NCBI RefSeq assembly: GCF_001750685.1
Contig: NZ_CP017269.1
Span: 4,691,416 to 4,755,415 of the forward strand
Source: Geosporobacter ferrireducens
GTDB taxonomy: Bacteria; Bacillota; Clostridia; Peptostreptococcales; Thermotaleaceae
Length of the DNA: 64,000 nt
Direction of reading: 5' to 3'
Each line of letters starts with the position of its first letter. Positions within the stretch are counted from its first letter, which is position 1. A program made the translations under genes and the position numbers. Of this stretch, positions 19,901-28,025 are shown piece after piece. The notes under the pieces are model-generated. The model made no database searches. It worked only from the letters and a program-made list of their open reading frames with translations, and was not told the DNA's origin.

Positions 19901-21910
19901 ATGCCTTCTGACCTGTACCTGGAACCGGGCGGTATTTACTCATGGGACATTATAGAAAGTTACTATAGGGCAGTTCATGAAGATAATAATGACGGATATT
20001 CTGTTTCAGTTTCTTATGCTAAAGATGGACAAACCGGTTCCTCAAATGGGGAAAACATGTTTACTACAACCATTGATAATCAAGGAACTGACAATACATC
20101 TCAAATCGATTTTCTGGATTTTAAAAACAGTCAGTTTAATAAGGAACATGTGCTGGTGAAAGCCAATAACATGGCAGGCTTGGTAAAAACCCTTGATATT
20201 TTAGGCAGTGAAAGCCTTAAAGAATGGGATGAGACCGGATGGAGTATGGTAAAAGTACCACAGGGTAAAGATGTTAAAAGCTTTATTTTCCAGCTTCTTA
20301 AAGATCCCAATGTTGTTATTGCTCAGCCAGACTACCTGATTGACAATCCTGAGCCTGTTAAAGCAGATGATAGTCAAAAACTGCTGACCATGGCTGAATC
20401 TGTTTCTGCAAATACTATGATGGGGCCGGAAGTGGCAGTGGATAAATTATGGGGATTAAAGAATATTAATGCAGAAAAAGCCTGGCAGAAAACCACCGGA
20501 TCAGAAAAAGTAATTTTAGCGATAATAGATACCGGTGTACAAACAGATCATCCTGAGTTCAGTGATAAGAGTTTTGTTGACCCCTATGATGCTACAGGAG
20601 AGGGAAGACCAAATATAGATCTTAATGGTCATGGTACCCACGTGGCAGGGATTGCCGGAGATAACGGCAGAAACGGAGAAATTGCCGGAGTAGCATGGGA
20701 TTCTCCTATTATGCCTATAAGAGTACAGGATAGTTATAGAAACATTTTGACTTCTTATTTGATTGAAGCAGTATACTATGCAGCTGAATATGCGGAAAAT
20801 AATCCTGACAAACGTGTGGTAATTAATATGAGTATAGGGAACAGAGGCTATAACTTTGCTTTTAAAGATGCCATTGATAAGGCTTTGGAAAATGGGGTGG
20901 TGTTTGTAAACGCTGCAGGCAACGACTCTAAAAGAGTACCAAGTTATCCTACCTCATATAACGGAGTTATTGCTGTGGCAGCCTCTACACCTGAGAATAC
21001 AAGAGCAGATTTTTCAAGTATCGGTTCATGGACTTCCGTGGCAGCACCAGGGACTAAGATTTACTCAACATACCATGATTTTTTATCCGGGCATACCTAT
21101 GAGTTCCTCAATGGTACATCTATGGCATCTCCATATGTGGCTGGAGCGGCAGCATTGCTGTTATCGGAATATCCTGAACTGACCCCTGCCCAGGTGAAAA
21201 ACCAGCTGGAAAAAACCGCTCAAGGCAATGGTTTTACAGAAGAACTGGGATACGGTGTCATCGACATGGAGGCTATGCTGGGAGAAATTCAGCCCGTTGA
21301 TGACGGTACTTTAAAAGTAAAAACCAATATTAAGCAAATAGAGTCAATTATCGGAGTGGGTTATGGAGTTCTCAGCGTATTTGACACAGATGAGAACCTG
21401 GTGAGCTATGGCACGACGGGGAAAGAGGGAGGCCATACCTTCCATTATCTTAAGCCTGGGGAATACAAGGTAGTGCTTTCCTACTATGATCCATTTAAGA
21501 TGGAGTATCAACATGAAGTAAAATATGCAACTATCCTGTCCACTCAGACTGCAGAACTTGTATTCAATTTTGAAGTACCCCGGATTGAGATGGAAGTATT
21601 CTATACAGAGAATATTGAATTAGCCTGGAATGAACAACCTTACTATTTTAATTTCACAGTAGCTGAAAATGATGAAGGTATCTTTGAAATTGAAACTTCT
21701 TTCTTTGAGGAAGACAGTGATACGGTGCTTTATTTACTGGATGGAGAGGGAAATGAAATAATGTATAACGATGATTATAACGGCATCTATTCCTTTATCA
21801 AGATATATCTGGAAGCAGGAGATTATACCGTTGTAATTGAAGAATTTGATAATGATGATTTATACTGTACTTTAGAAATTAGAAAATTTAAAGTATTTTA
21901 TGAAGATTGA
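16982..21910 (+). CDS. S-layer-anchored subtilisin-like serine protease
   Basis: A 1642-residue secreted protein. A signal peptide (about residues 1-32) is followed by three SLH domains (about 35-205, each with a GYPDG motif) that bind cell-wall polysaccharide. Next come a beta-rich region, a GGGGGGGS linker near residue 410, and fibronectin-type-III-like domains, the first with DGDVLTYDIYLGTDK. The S8 protease domain covers about 1150-1430, with catalytic Asp1183 (IIDTGVQTDHPEF), His1217 (GHGTHVAG), oxyanion Asn1314 (NAAGND) and Ser1380 (NGTSMASP). A C-terminal pre-peptidase-like beta domain ends the protein. The catalytic set is complete, so an active cell-surface protease is expected. Repeat copies 1 and 2 flank the gene. 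Confidence 0.92.
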   Translation: MVSQKKGFRILLMMLCMILIITSMPLTGYSAIHSDIDTHWANDVISRWIDQGLIRGYPDGTFKPDKPVSRTEFMTMINKAFGYNETKDFNYIDVPKDAWYEGVVAKALTAGYITGYPDGTIKPDAAVSRQEMAAIITKIKKLENDPDGSSVFTDAANIPDWSRGVIGAVTKAGYMKGYPDGSFKAQNTVTRAEAVSALDRAMSITKGSERKDNRLVFDKAGVYGPENAIEDVNTDVIIKADGVTLQNQKIYGDLIIAEEVGKGTVTLNNVIVEGNTFVRGGGPDSIIIDGGQYKNIIIQNVDGKVRIVAKAVKGPDGKAVDIVVAEEAAGNEVILNGEFNSIFIAGSNVVISTQGDTSIGTMTVGKNLSGITLNINEGAKVKDLILYSKAAVKGTGIIQNKTEYYSTSTGGGGGGGSPSNKTPNKNPNQPGKPAPANGAEKVKLLPVLSWSCSDPDGDVLTYDIYLGTDKALVENLDPSVKKKTGYNSATYLPGKLDSLTTYYWRITAKDDKGGQTTGPLWKFTTKEPETDSQGYFKIENEDKTKIIEGYVTHNRGGAGIPGATISYPVDIFEKPGDILVSIDEYAAARIQNVYWKSVTGYVYGEESVSSYVYGDSGSSVTEYVYGWNQLDYIYEVPVRDLFNPSWEKTPPSIQLEGITPGDTLSGIIEFDLSFQSESGIYVYYVYLGGEQRYPNEDLGLGKWDENSANVSIDTTTYPNGSTYIKILAYDYNENSVLYVLPITVKNDVNPGQHEPPGKINYLSLSTETYGVNWGLYSIPVDQINTMDKDDQNNMLNTTSIPDDVTIRNRLSWDSATGADGYKVYRSFDGVNYKQIGTVKDKKYVSSFSFYNTFEDTSYGLAIGKKTYYKVVPYNSKGENDEGAFIRYGVPLPGFNVILDSPKNGETGVKLSPTFSWHVQTIGGSFEDYQQKYKKIDLDQEHTIQLFDATNYKILERYLDESDNISDDENKFKYMPSDLYLEPGGIYSWDIIESYYRAVHEDNNDGYSVSVSYAKDGQTGSSNGENMFTTTIDNQGTDNTSQIDFLDFKNSQFNKEHVLVKANNMAGLVKTLDILGSESLKEWDETGWSMVKVPQGKDVKSFIFQLLKDPNVVIAQPDYLIDNPEPVKADDSQKLLTMAESVSANTMMGPEVAVDKLWGLKNINAEKAWQKTTGSEKVILAIIDTGVQTDHPEFSDKSFVDPYDATGEGRPNIDLNGHGTHVAGIAGDNGRNGEIAGVAWDSPIMPIRVQDSYRNILTSYLIEAVYYAAEYAENNPDKRVVINMSIGNRGYNFAFKDAIDKALENGVVFVNAAGNDSKRVPSYPTSYNGVIAVAASTPENTRADFSSIGSWTSVAAPGTKIYSTYHDFLSGHTYEFLNGTSMASPYVAGAAALLLSEYPELTPAQVKNQLEKTAQGNGFTEELGYGVIDMEAMLGEIQPVDDGTLKVKTNIKQIESIIGVGYGVLSVFDTDENLVSYGTTGKEGGHTFHYLKPGEYKVVLSYYDPFKMEYQHEVKYATILSTQTAELVFNFEVPRIEMEVFYTENIELAWNEQPYYFNFTVAENDEGIFEIETSFFEEDSDTVLYLLDGEGNEIMYNDDYNGIYSFIKIYLEAGDYTVVIEEFDNDDLYCTLEIRKFKVFYED

Positions 21911-21957
21911 TTCATAAGGAACAAAAACTAATTCTTATCTTAAATTTGATTTCTTGC

Positions 21958-22029
21958 AAAAAGTATCTCATACGATAATATGAAAAATAGGAAAACTCTG
22001 CTATATTCGTTTTATGGTGGAGTTTTTAT
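21958..22029 (+). repeat. triplicate intergenic element, copy 2
   Basis: Begins AAAAAGTATCTCATACGATA, then ATATGAAAA, then AAAACTCTGC paired with GGTGGAGTTTTT. It acts as the likely terminator of the SLH protease gene and lies just before the DUF2442 gene. Compare copies 1 and 3. Confidence 0.75.
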
Positions 22030-22054
22030 TTGTTTATGGAGGGGGAGATTAAGG

Positions 22055-22288
22055 GTGTCCAACATTGTAAGCGTTAAACCAAATGACGACTACACTTTGC
22101 TGATAGAGCTTGATAACCGGCATAAGATTATTTATGATATGAGGCCCAGGCTGCAGGCCGCCCGTTTCTGCGGACTTGCGGATTTAAACAGGTTTAAGGA
22201 GGTCAAGGTGGAACATGAAAAAACCCTTGTGTGGGATAACCTGTGCCAGATAACCATTGACGAGATTATCAACATGATTGAGAGATGA
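22055..22288 (+). CDS. DUF2442 domain-containing protein
   Basis: A 77-residue protein matching the small DUF2442 family (VKPNDDYTLLIELDNRHKIIYDM, then WDNLCQITIDEI). GTG 22055 is chosen because GGAGGGGGAG precedes it by about 7 bases and it gives the usual family length; a longer frame would begin inside the repeat. DUF2442 proteins have no established role and are often found near DUF4160 or toxin-like genes, but no such partner is here. It sits alone between the two large surface-protein genes. Confidence 0.75.
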   Translation: MSNIVSVKPNDDYTLLIELDNRHKIIYDMRPRLQAARFCGLADLNRFKEVKVEHEKTLVWDNLCQITIDEIINMIER

Positions 22289-22302
22289 TTTTTTTACAAA
22301 CA

Positions 22303-22344
22303 GCAAAATCGTCAATGCGAATTTCGCGCTAAAGGGAATAAAAT
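22303..22344 (+). promoter_or_regulatory. shared upstream motif, copy B (before beta-helix gene)
   Basis: GCAAAATCGTCAATGC, 12 bases, then AAAGGGAATAAAAT, the same pair of blocks as at 13088-13128. It is 133 bases before the start of the 1471-residue protein, with about 120 bases of leader without other features. Confidence 0.5.
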
Positions 22345-22476
22345 GAAGATGATAAGCGTCAGCCCATGTCATTCTGAAGCACAGCGGAGTATTCCGGACT
22401 ATTTATGAATACCCATGAGAAAGCTTTTAGCAGGAATTTAAAATGTTTCAGGACAATTAAAACAGGAGGTTAGAAA

Positions 22477-25400
22477 ATGAGGAAAAGAGGCTTTAATAAA
22501 ATAACGGTATGGCTCATGGTGGTCTGTATGCTGGCAGGTGTGCTGATGACTGGAATGCCTATAACCGCAGAGGCGGAGGGCGATACCGGTGATGGGCGAC
22601 AGGAGGGGGGGACGACTGTAACGGAGACGGTATATGGAGAAGAGGATCTAAATGATCCACAGCCAACGGTATTTAGCTTACTGGAATCCATGTTCACCGT
22701 CTCAGAGGGGGATGTATATGTTTATAATGGATGGACAGACGACATGGATGAAGTTATCACCTTCCCTGATGGGACTGTTATTGACGGGCATCAGTCAGGA
22801 GCCTACACCACGATTAAAGACGGTGTTGCCGGTGTTCAAAGTGGCAGGACAGTATATATTGCAGATGGAGATGGGCCTTATACCGGAACAAATAACAGAG
22901 ATATAACGATTGATAAAAACCTTACTATCGTTGGAAAAAGCCAAGAAGGTACGATTATTGATGCTCAACAATCAAGCAGAATATTCACTATTGAATATGG
23001 CAGAAACGTTATTATAGGGAATCTGACATTTATGAACGGACAGGGACAGAAAATTTATTATTATGATGATGATTCTTATGCTGGTGGGGCTATTCTTAAT
23101 GGAGGTACTTTAACTGTCTATGACAGTGCTTTTGCAGGCAATACCGCTGAAAATTGGGGTGGAGCTATTTATAATGATGAAGGTACTTTAACGGTCGATG
23201 GCAGTACTTTTACAGGTAACAGTTCTGGATTTTTGGGTGGTGCTATCCAAAATGACTTTGGTATTTTGACTGTCCATGGCAGTAGTTTCACAAATAATGA
23301 TGCAGAATATGGTGGTGCTATCTACGAAAATTCACATGAGAGTATTTTAACTGTCCAGGACAGTACTTTCACAGGCAATGCTGCAGAAGTGGAGGGCGGC
23401 GCTATCTATAGTGGAAATAGTGCTTTGGTAAATAACTGCAGCTTCGTAGGCAACAGTGCAGAATATGCTGGTGCTATCAAAAATGCATATTATAGTACTT
23501 TGACTGTGCATAGCAGTACTTTCGAAAATAATACTGCCGGTTATGGTGGTGGAGCCATTTACAACGATTATAATTTAACTGTCCATGACAGTATTTTTAC
23601 AGGTAATACTGCTGCAACGGTGGGCGGCGGAGCCATTTACAACGGAGGTTTTGGTGATCCGGATACTATTAACAACAGTACTTTTACCAATAATAGAGCA
23701 ACGAATGCAGGTTATGGTGGTGGTGCTATTTGGAATTATGGAGATGTAGATTTAATTATAGACAACTGCAACTTTGCCAGTAACAGCGCTAATCGTGATG
23801 GTGGAGCTATTTATAATTATGGAGGCCCGATAACCGTAAATAATTCTGACTTCACCGACAACCGCGCGACACGTAATGGTGGAGGCATTTATAATGATGA
23901 TACTTTGATTGTTGATGGCGGCACCTTCACCAATAACAGCGCAACAACTAGCGGCGGAGCGATTTACAATGCTGCTGATTCGACTGTGGATGACAGCACC
24001 TTCACGGGTAACAGTGCAACAGCTAGCGGCGGAGCGGTTTACAGTACCGGTAATTCCAGTAGATTAACGGTAAGAAGCTGTAGCTTTACCAGTAACCGAA
24101 CTGCTAATACCGGTACGAACCGTAATGGCGGAGCGATTTACAGTACCGGCAGTTCCAATAGATTAACGGTTACAAGCAGTAACTTCATTACGAACAGCGC
24201 AAATACTAATGGTGGAGCCGTATATATTAATTCCGGCAATGCAGAAATTTATTTCAACAGAATTATTGGGAATACACCTAATAATAATCAAATACGCCGT
24301 CAAGGAGGAACCGTGAATATTAACAATAACTGGTGGGGAGATAACGGCGGAGCGACTGGAAAAATATCAGGCACTGTGGTGACTCCAACCACATGGTTGC
24401 TTTTAACAGTGAAAGCAGATCCAACCACTATTGATATTAACGAGACATCAACAGTAACAGCAGACTTATTGCATGACCAGAATGGTAGCTATCATGCTCC
24501 GGCAAACGGGCATGTTCCGGATGGAATACCCATAACATTTAATATCACTAATTCAGAGGCTCCCGGCAACATTGACCCATTGTCAGGCATCATGGTTAAT
24601 GGCCAGGCAACATCTGATTTCACTGCAAGCAATCCAGATATAGCTAATATCACGGCAACGGTTGATGATCAGCAATTTTCAACTGAAATCACCATTAACA
24701 AAACCCCGACAGGGTTGACGGTTGACGATGCAACCGGGGATAATGGCCAGACAATTCCTATAACCGCACTTCTAACGGATTGTAATGATCAAGCATTAAC
24801 AGGTAAAAGCATTACATTTAGTGTAGGCGGAACCGATATAGGCGCTGCAATCACAGATGCTGGTGGAATAGCTGCAATCAGTTATACAATCACAGAAAGT
24901 GAAGGCAGCTATCCTATAACCGCCCAATTTGCAGGGGATACCGGATATATTGACAGTATTGGTACAGGCACATTAACTGTAAATGCCGCAGCTGTGACAC
25001 TGGAAAGCATAGACGTAACGGCTCCTCCGGACAAGACAATTTATTATGTAGGGGAAGCCTTTGACCTAACAGGTTTGGTTGTAACCGGTACGTACAGCGA
25101 TGGTTCCAGTGCAGTGCTCAACATCATCATGGATGACATAAGCGGGTTTGACAGCAGCAGGGCAGTAGCAGGCCAGGAAATAATCGTGACGTATGAAGGC
25201 AAGACAGCGATCTTTACGGTGGATATCGTGACCGTACTCCAGCCTGCCATCAATAGCGTGACACTGAGTCCCGCCACCCACGTGGCCGGAAAAGCGCAGA
25301 CTGTACAGGTGAACGTGGTTACCCGTGATGTGGCGGATGATACTCCCGTGACGGCTTCCCTCGTGGACAGCCAAGGCAGAGAGCTGAATCCGGCTATAAG

Positions 25401-26892
25401 CAATAGCGGTACTACCAATGGTAATGCAGTATCATTCAGCATTAACATAGGCGGGAGTGTATCCTCTGGGGACTACCAGGTCAAGGTAGAGGTGAACGGT
25501 GTAACAGAGGCGTACCTGACCCCATATAGCATCACCGTGGCTGAGGTGCCCTTGGCGATCTCTGCCACCGACCCGGTGGGAAATGCCACCGGCATAGCCA
25601 TAGGCAAAACCGTTACGGTTGTTTTCAATAAAAACATTCAGGCTGGACCGCAGTACGAAAATATAAGTATCACCTATGGACAAGGGAGTGAGGTCTCCGT
25701 AAATAAAAGCATCAGCGGCAGCACTCTGATACTACAGGCTAGTCTGGCCTACAGCACTGTTTACACCGTAATCATTCCTGACGGAGCCATAGAGGGCACG
25801 GACAGCAGCAGGCTGGCCTCGACCTATGAATTTAGCTTTACCACCCGAACTCAGTCTAACGGCGGAGATGGAGGGGGCCGTGGAAGTGTTTCTGCCCCGA
25901 AAACATCCATTATCACCGATGTGATGGAAACTGCTGGAGATAAGTCAATGGATAAAGCTTTGATAGACAAAGGCAAAGCAATGATTTCCATGGCGGGCAG
26001 CGTCAATAACTTCACCGAAATATCCGCTGCCGTCATTAATAGATTGGCAGAACACAAACAATCCTTTTTTGTAGAAAATACAGGCGTGCAGCTGGAATTT
26101 GTCCATGGTTTCCTAAATGGTGAACAGCTGACCGGCACCTCCGGCAAAACTGTAGTAGAATTGGGAGTCAGGGAAGTAAGCGAAGAAGAAAAGGAAGGCA
26201 TATTGGCAAGAACAGCTGAGGGACAGAGGACCGGACTGTTTGAAATAGGCGGACAGATATTCGATCTCACCGCACTGATCAAGAATGGAGAAGATACAAC
26301 GAGAATAGAAAAATTCGGTCAGCCTGTAGCTGTCACCATAGACCTGTCCCACCTGGGCCATCTGAGTCCGGAGCAAATCAGCCAACTAACAGGTACGCGG
26401 CTGGAAAAAGACAAATACGGCAACCTCGTGCCGGTGAGCCTGGGGGGGAAATACGACCCGGCCATCAGGACCTTCACCTTCTATACAGACAAATTCAGCC
26501 TGTATACTGTGATGCAGGCGAAGGAAACAAAACAATTGCTGAATATCCAGCTCACCATCGGCAGCAGCACTGCCACCGTTAATGAAAAAGCGGTGTCCAT
26601 AGATGTACCGCCTGCCCTTATAAGCGGACGTACCCTGGTGCCGGTAAGATTCATTGCCGAAAGCATGGGTGCAAAGGTGGATTGGCAAGGGGAGACCCAG
26701 ACCGTTAAAATCACCCTGGAGGGGAATGAAATAAGCCTGGTCATAGGAGAGGCCAAACCGGAAGCGGGATTAGAGGTACCGGCCATCATAATAAATGGCC
26801 GTACCCTGGTACCTCTGCGATACGTATCGGAAATGCTGGGTGCCCATGTCAATTGGTTTCCATCGACAAAAACAGTGGAAATAGTAAAATAA
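22477..26892 (+). CDS. secreted beta-helix repeat protein with copper-amine-oxidase-like C-terminus
   Basis: A 1471-residue exported protein. After a signal peptide (about 1-32), a right-handed beta-helix (about 110-630) carries about fifteen GGAI(Y/W)N-type turns alternating with (S/T)FTxNxA turns, as in polymorphic outer-membrane-like and pectate-lyase-fold proteins. Ig-like domains follow (about 640-1000), then a Big-5-like domain (PLAISATDPVGNATGIAIGKTVTVVFN). The C-terminus holds two copper-amine-oxidase N-domain repeats (ISGRTLVPVRFIAESMGAKVDW and INGRTLVPLRYVSEMLGAHVNW). No SLH domain or sortase motif is visible, so attachment may depend on the last domains. It is probably an adhesin or glycan-binding protein. 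No catalytic site was identified. Confidence 0.85.
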   Translation: MRKRGFNKITVWLMVVCMLAGVLMTGMPITAEAEGDTGDGRQEGGTTVTETVYGEEDLNDPQPTVFSLLESMFTVSEGDVYVYNGWTDDMDEVITFPDGTVIDGHQSGAYTTIKDGVAGVQSGRTVYIADGDGPYTGTNNRDITIDKNLTIVGKSQEGTIIDAQQSSRIFTIEYGRNVIIGNLTFMNGQGQKIYYYDDDSYAGGAILNGGTLTVYDSAFAGNTAENWGGAIYNDEGTLTVDGSTFTGNSSGFLGGAIQNDFGILTVHGSSFTNNDAEYGGAIYENSHESILTVQDSTFTGNAAEVEGGAIYSGNSALVNNCSFVGNSAEYAGAIKNAYYSTLTVHSSTFENNTAGYGGGAIYNDYNLTVHDSIFTGNTAATVGGGAIYNGGFGDPDTINNSTFTNNRATNAGYGGGAIWNYGDVDLIIDNCNFASNSANRDGGAIYNYGGPITVNNSDFTDNRATRNGGGIYNDDTLIVDGGTFTNNSATTSGGAIYNAADSTVDDSTFTGNSATASGGAVYSTGNSSRLTVRSCSFTSNRTANTGTNRNGGAIYSTGSSNRLTVTSSNFITNSANTNGGAVYINSGNAEIYFNRIIGNTPNNNQIRRQGGTVNINNNWWGDNGGATGKISGTVVTPTTWLLLTVKADPTTIDINETSTVTADLLHDQNGSYHAPANGHVPDGIPITFNITNSEAPGNIDPLSGIMVNGQATSDFTASNPDIANITATVDDQQFSTEITINKTPTGLTVDDATGDNGQTIPITALLTDCNDQALTGKSITFSVGGTDIGAAITDAGGIAAISYTITESEGSYPITAQFAGDTGYIDSIGTGTLTVNAAAVTLESIDVTAPPDKTIYYVGEAFDLTGLVVTGTYSDGSSAVLNIIMDDISGFDSSRAVAGQEIIVTYEGKTAIFTVDIVTVLQPAINSVTLSPATHVAGKAQTVQVNVVTRDVADDTPVTASLVDSQGRELNPAISNSGTTNGNAVSFSINIGGSVSSGDYQVKVEVNGVTEAYLTPYSITVAEVPLAISATDPVGNATGIAIGKTVTVVFNKNIQAGPQYENISITYGQGSEVSVNKSISGSTLILQASLAYSTVYTVIIPDGAIEGTDSSRLASTYEFSFTTRTQSNGGDGGGRGSVSAPKTSIITDVMETAGDKSMDKALIDKGKAMISMAGSVNNFTEISAAVINRLAEHKQSFFVENTGVQLEFVHGFLNGEQLTGTSGKTVVELGVREVSEEEKEGILARTAEGQRTGLFEIGGQIFDLTALIKNGEDTTRIEKFGQPVAVTIDLSHLGHLSPEQISQLTGTRLEKDKYGNLVPVSLGGKYDPAIRTFTFYTDKFSLYTVMQAKETKQLLNIQLTIGSSTATVNEKAVSIDVPPALISGRTLVPVRFIAESMGAKVDWQGETQTVKITLEGNEISLVIGEAKPEAGLEVPAIIINGRTLVPLRYVSEMLGAHVNWFPSTKTVEIVK

Positions 26893-26907
26893 ATCTGATT
26901 TTTTGTC

Positions 26908-26979
26908 AAAAAGTATCTTATGAGATAATATGAAAAACATAAAAACTCTGCTATGTTTATATCATGGCAGAGTTTTTAT
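26908..26979 (+). repeat. triplicate intergenic element, copy 3 (complete, with terminator hairpin)
   Basis: Begins AAAAAGTATCTTATGAGATA, then ATATGAAAAACAT. It ends in a near-perfect hairpin, AAAACTCTGCTATG / CATGGCAGAGTTTT, with a T-run. It lies 16 bases after the beta-helix gene and is its likely terminator. Confidence 0.8.
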
Positions 26980-27049
26980 GTATGAAAAATGCATAAAAAT
27001 AGGCTGTAAATATTGTAAAACAGAGAATAAACCAAGGGGGATGTGATTA

Positions 27050-27742
27050 TTGTTGGAAAACAAGAATGTGTATCAAAAGAGTCTTGTTTCGATGCCGGGA
27101 TATATTGCACAGTCATTAATAATGGTACTGGGGATGGCTGTCCTGTTTGGATTCTTTTCAGGCAGGTTCATAGGTATTTCCGACACCCTTATGACGATAA
27201 AGCTGGTATTTTCGTTCCTTACCGCAGGGGTTGTTATAACGGTTGTAGTGATCGTTAGAAATTATTCCCGGTTTATCAAACCCATCAATGAAATTTCCAA
27301 TTATGCGGATGCTCTGTACAATAAAAATTTAACCTATGAAATAGATATGAAGAAGTCAGGCGGGCAGAAACCTGTTTGTGGCCAGCTCAAAGTGGTCGGC
27401 AATATCCATACAAAGAACCTTCTGGAGGATTCACTGATGGGCATGGATACCGTAAACAATCAGTGCGACAATTTATCAAAGACAAACACTGAAATAGTTA
27501 TGGCAATCAACTGCGTAGCGAAGGAAGTTGAAAAGAACATAGCAACCATATTTAACGCTCAAAACAGGATAAAGGGTATTGATACCGGTATCAATGAGTT
27601 CATGGATGATTTTGAAGTAACAGTAAAGGGTCTGAGCAAGACGGTTGATTTAAGTAAGGAAGGCGACAGAAATGTCGTTATACTTATACAATCCCTCAAA
27701 TGTAAGGAAGACTTGCAGAACAATGAACAACTGAGACGTTGA
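27050..27742 (+). CDS. truncated methyl-accepting-chemotaxis-like membrane protein
   Basis: About 230 residues. Two transmembrane helices (about 18-38 and 50-70), separated by a very short loop, lead into a HAMP-like segment (RFIKPINEISNYADALYNKNLTYEI, about 78-103) and a long helical stretch. The highly conserved tip of chemoreceptors that binds CheA and CheW is absent, and the protein ends at residue 230. The start is TTG 27050 behind AAGGGGG. It may be a degenerate chemoreceptor or a short HAMP membrane protein with another role. It follows repeat copy 3. No chemotaxis genes are in the window. Confidence 0.55.
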   Translation: MLENKNVYQKSLVSMPGYIAQSLIMVLGMAVLFGFFSGRFIGISDTLMTIKLVFSFLTAGVVITVVVIVRNYSRFIKPINEISNYADALYNKNLTYEIDMKKSGGQKPVCGQLKVVGNIHTKNLLEDSLMGMDTVNNQCDNLSKTNTEIVMAINCVAKEVEKNIATIFNAQNRIKGIDTGINEFMDDFEVTVKGLSKTVDLSKEGDRNVVILIQSLKCKEDLQNNEQLRR

Positions 27743-27864
27743 TGAAAGAATATATACGGATGCGGTATGAAATATTATTTTGCAGCTTTGATATTTTTAT
27801 ATTTATAATTTTTTAGAGGCTTTGCCATCTCATGGATAAGGTTATCCAAAAATTTTTATTAGTA

Positions 27865-27907
27865 TGTGACTAGGGTCACAGAGTAGGTTTATAAAAAATG
27901 GTATATT
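27865..27907 (+). promoter_or_regulatory. CRP/FNR-type site with class II promoter geometry
   Basis: TGTGACTAGGGTCACA (27865-27880) is a perfect inverted repeat matching TGTGA-N6-TCACA. A -10-like TATATT lies at 27902-27907. The centre-to-centre distance of 32 bases is that of a site at -41.5, where CRP/FNR proteins activate. It lies upstream of the DUF438/hemerythrin gene. Confidence 0.65.
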
Positions 27908-27965
27908 TTATATATGATAAGAATTATCAATTGGACAATGATATTAAATGAAATAAAGTTACTGC

Positions 27966-27998
27966 TTTAAACAAGCTATATCTTATAGCTTGTTTAAA
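27966..27998 (+). promoter_or_regulatory. 15-bp perfect stem-loop in the DUF438 gene leader
   Basis: TTTAAACAAGCTATA and TATAGCTTGTTTAAA form a perfect 15-base-pair stem with the loop TCT, ending 27 bases before the start codon. No T-run follows on the plus strand, so it is more likely an RNA-stability or translation-control hairpin than a terminator. Confidence 0.55.
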
Positions 27999-28025
27999 AA
28001 ATTAGAAAGAAGGGATGAGCGGGAT

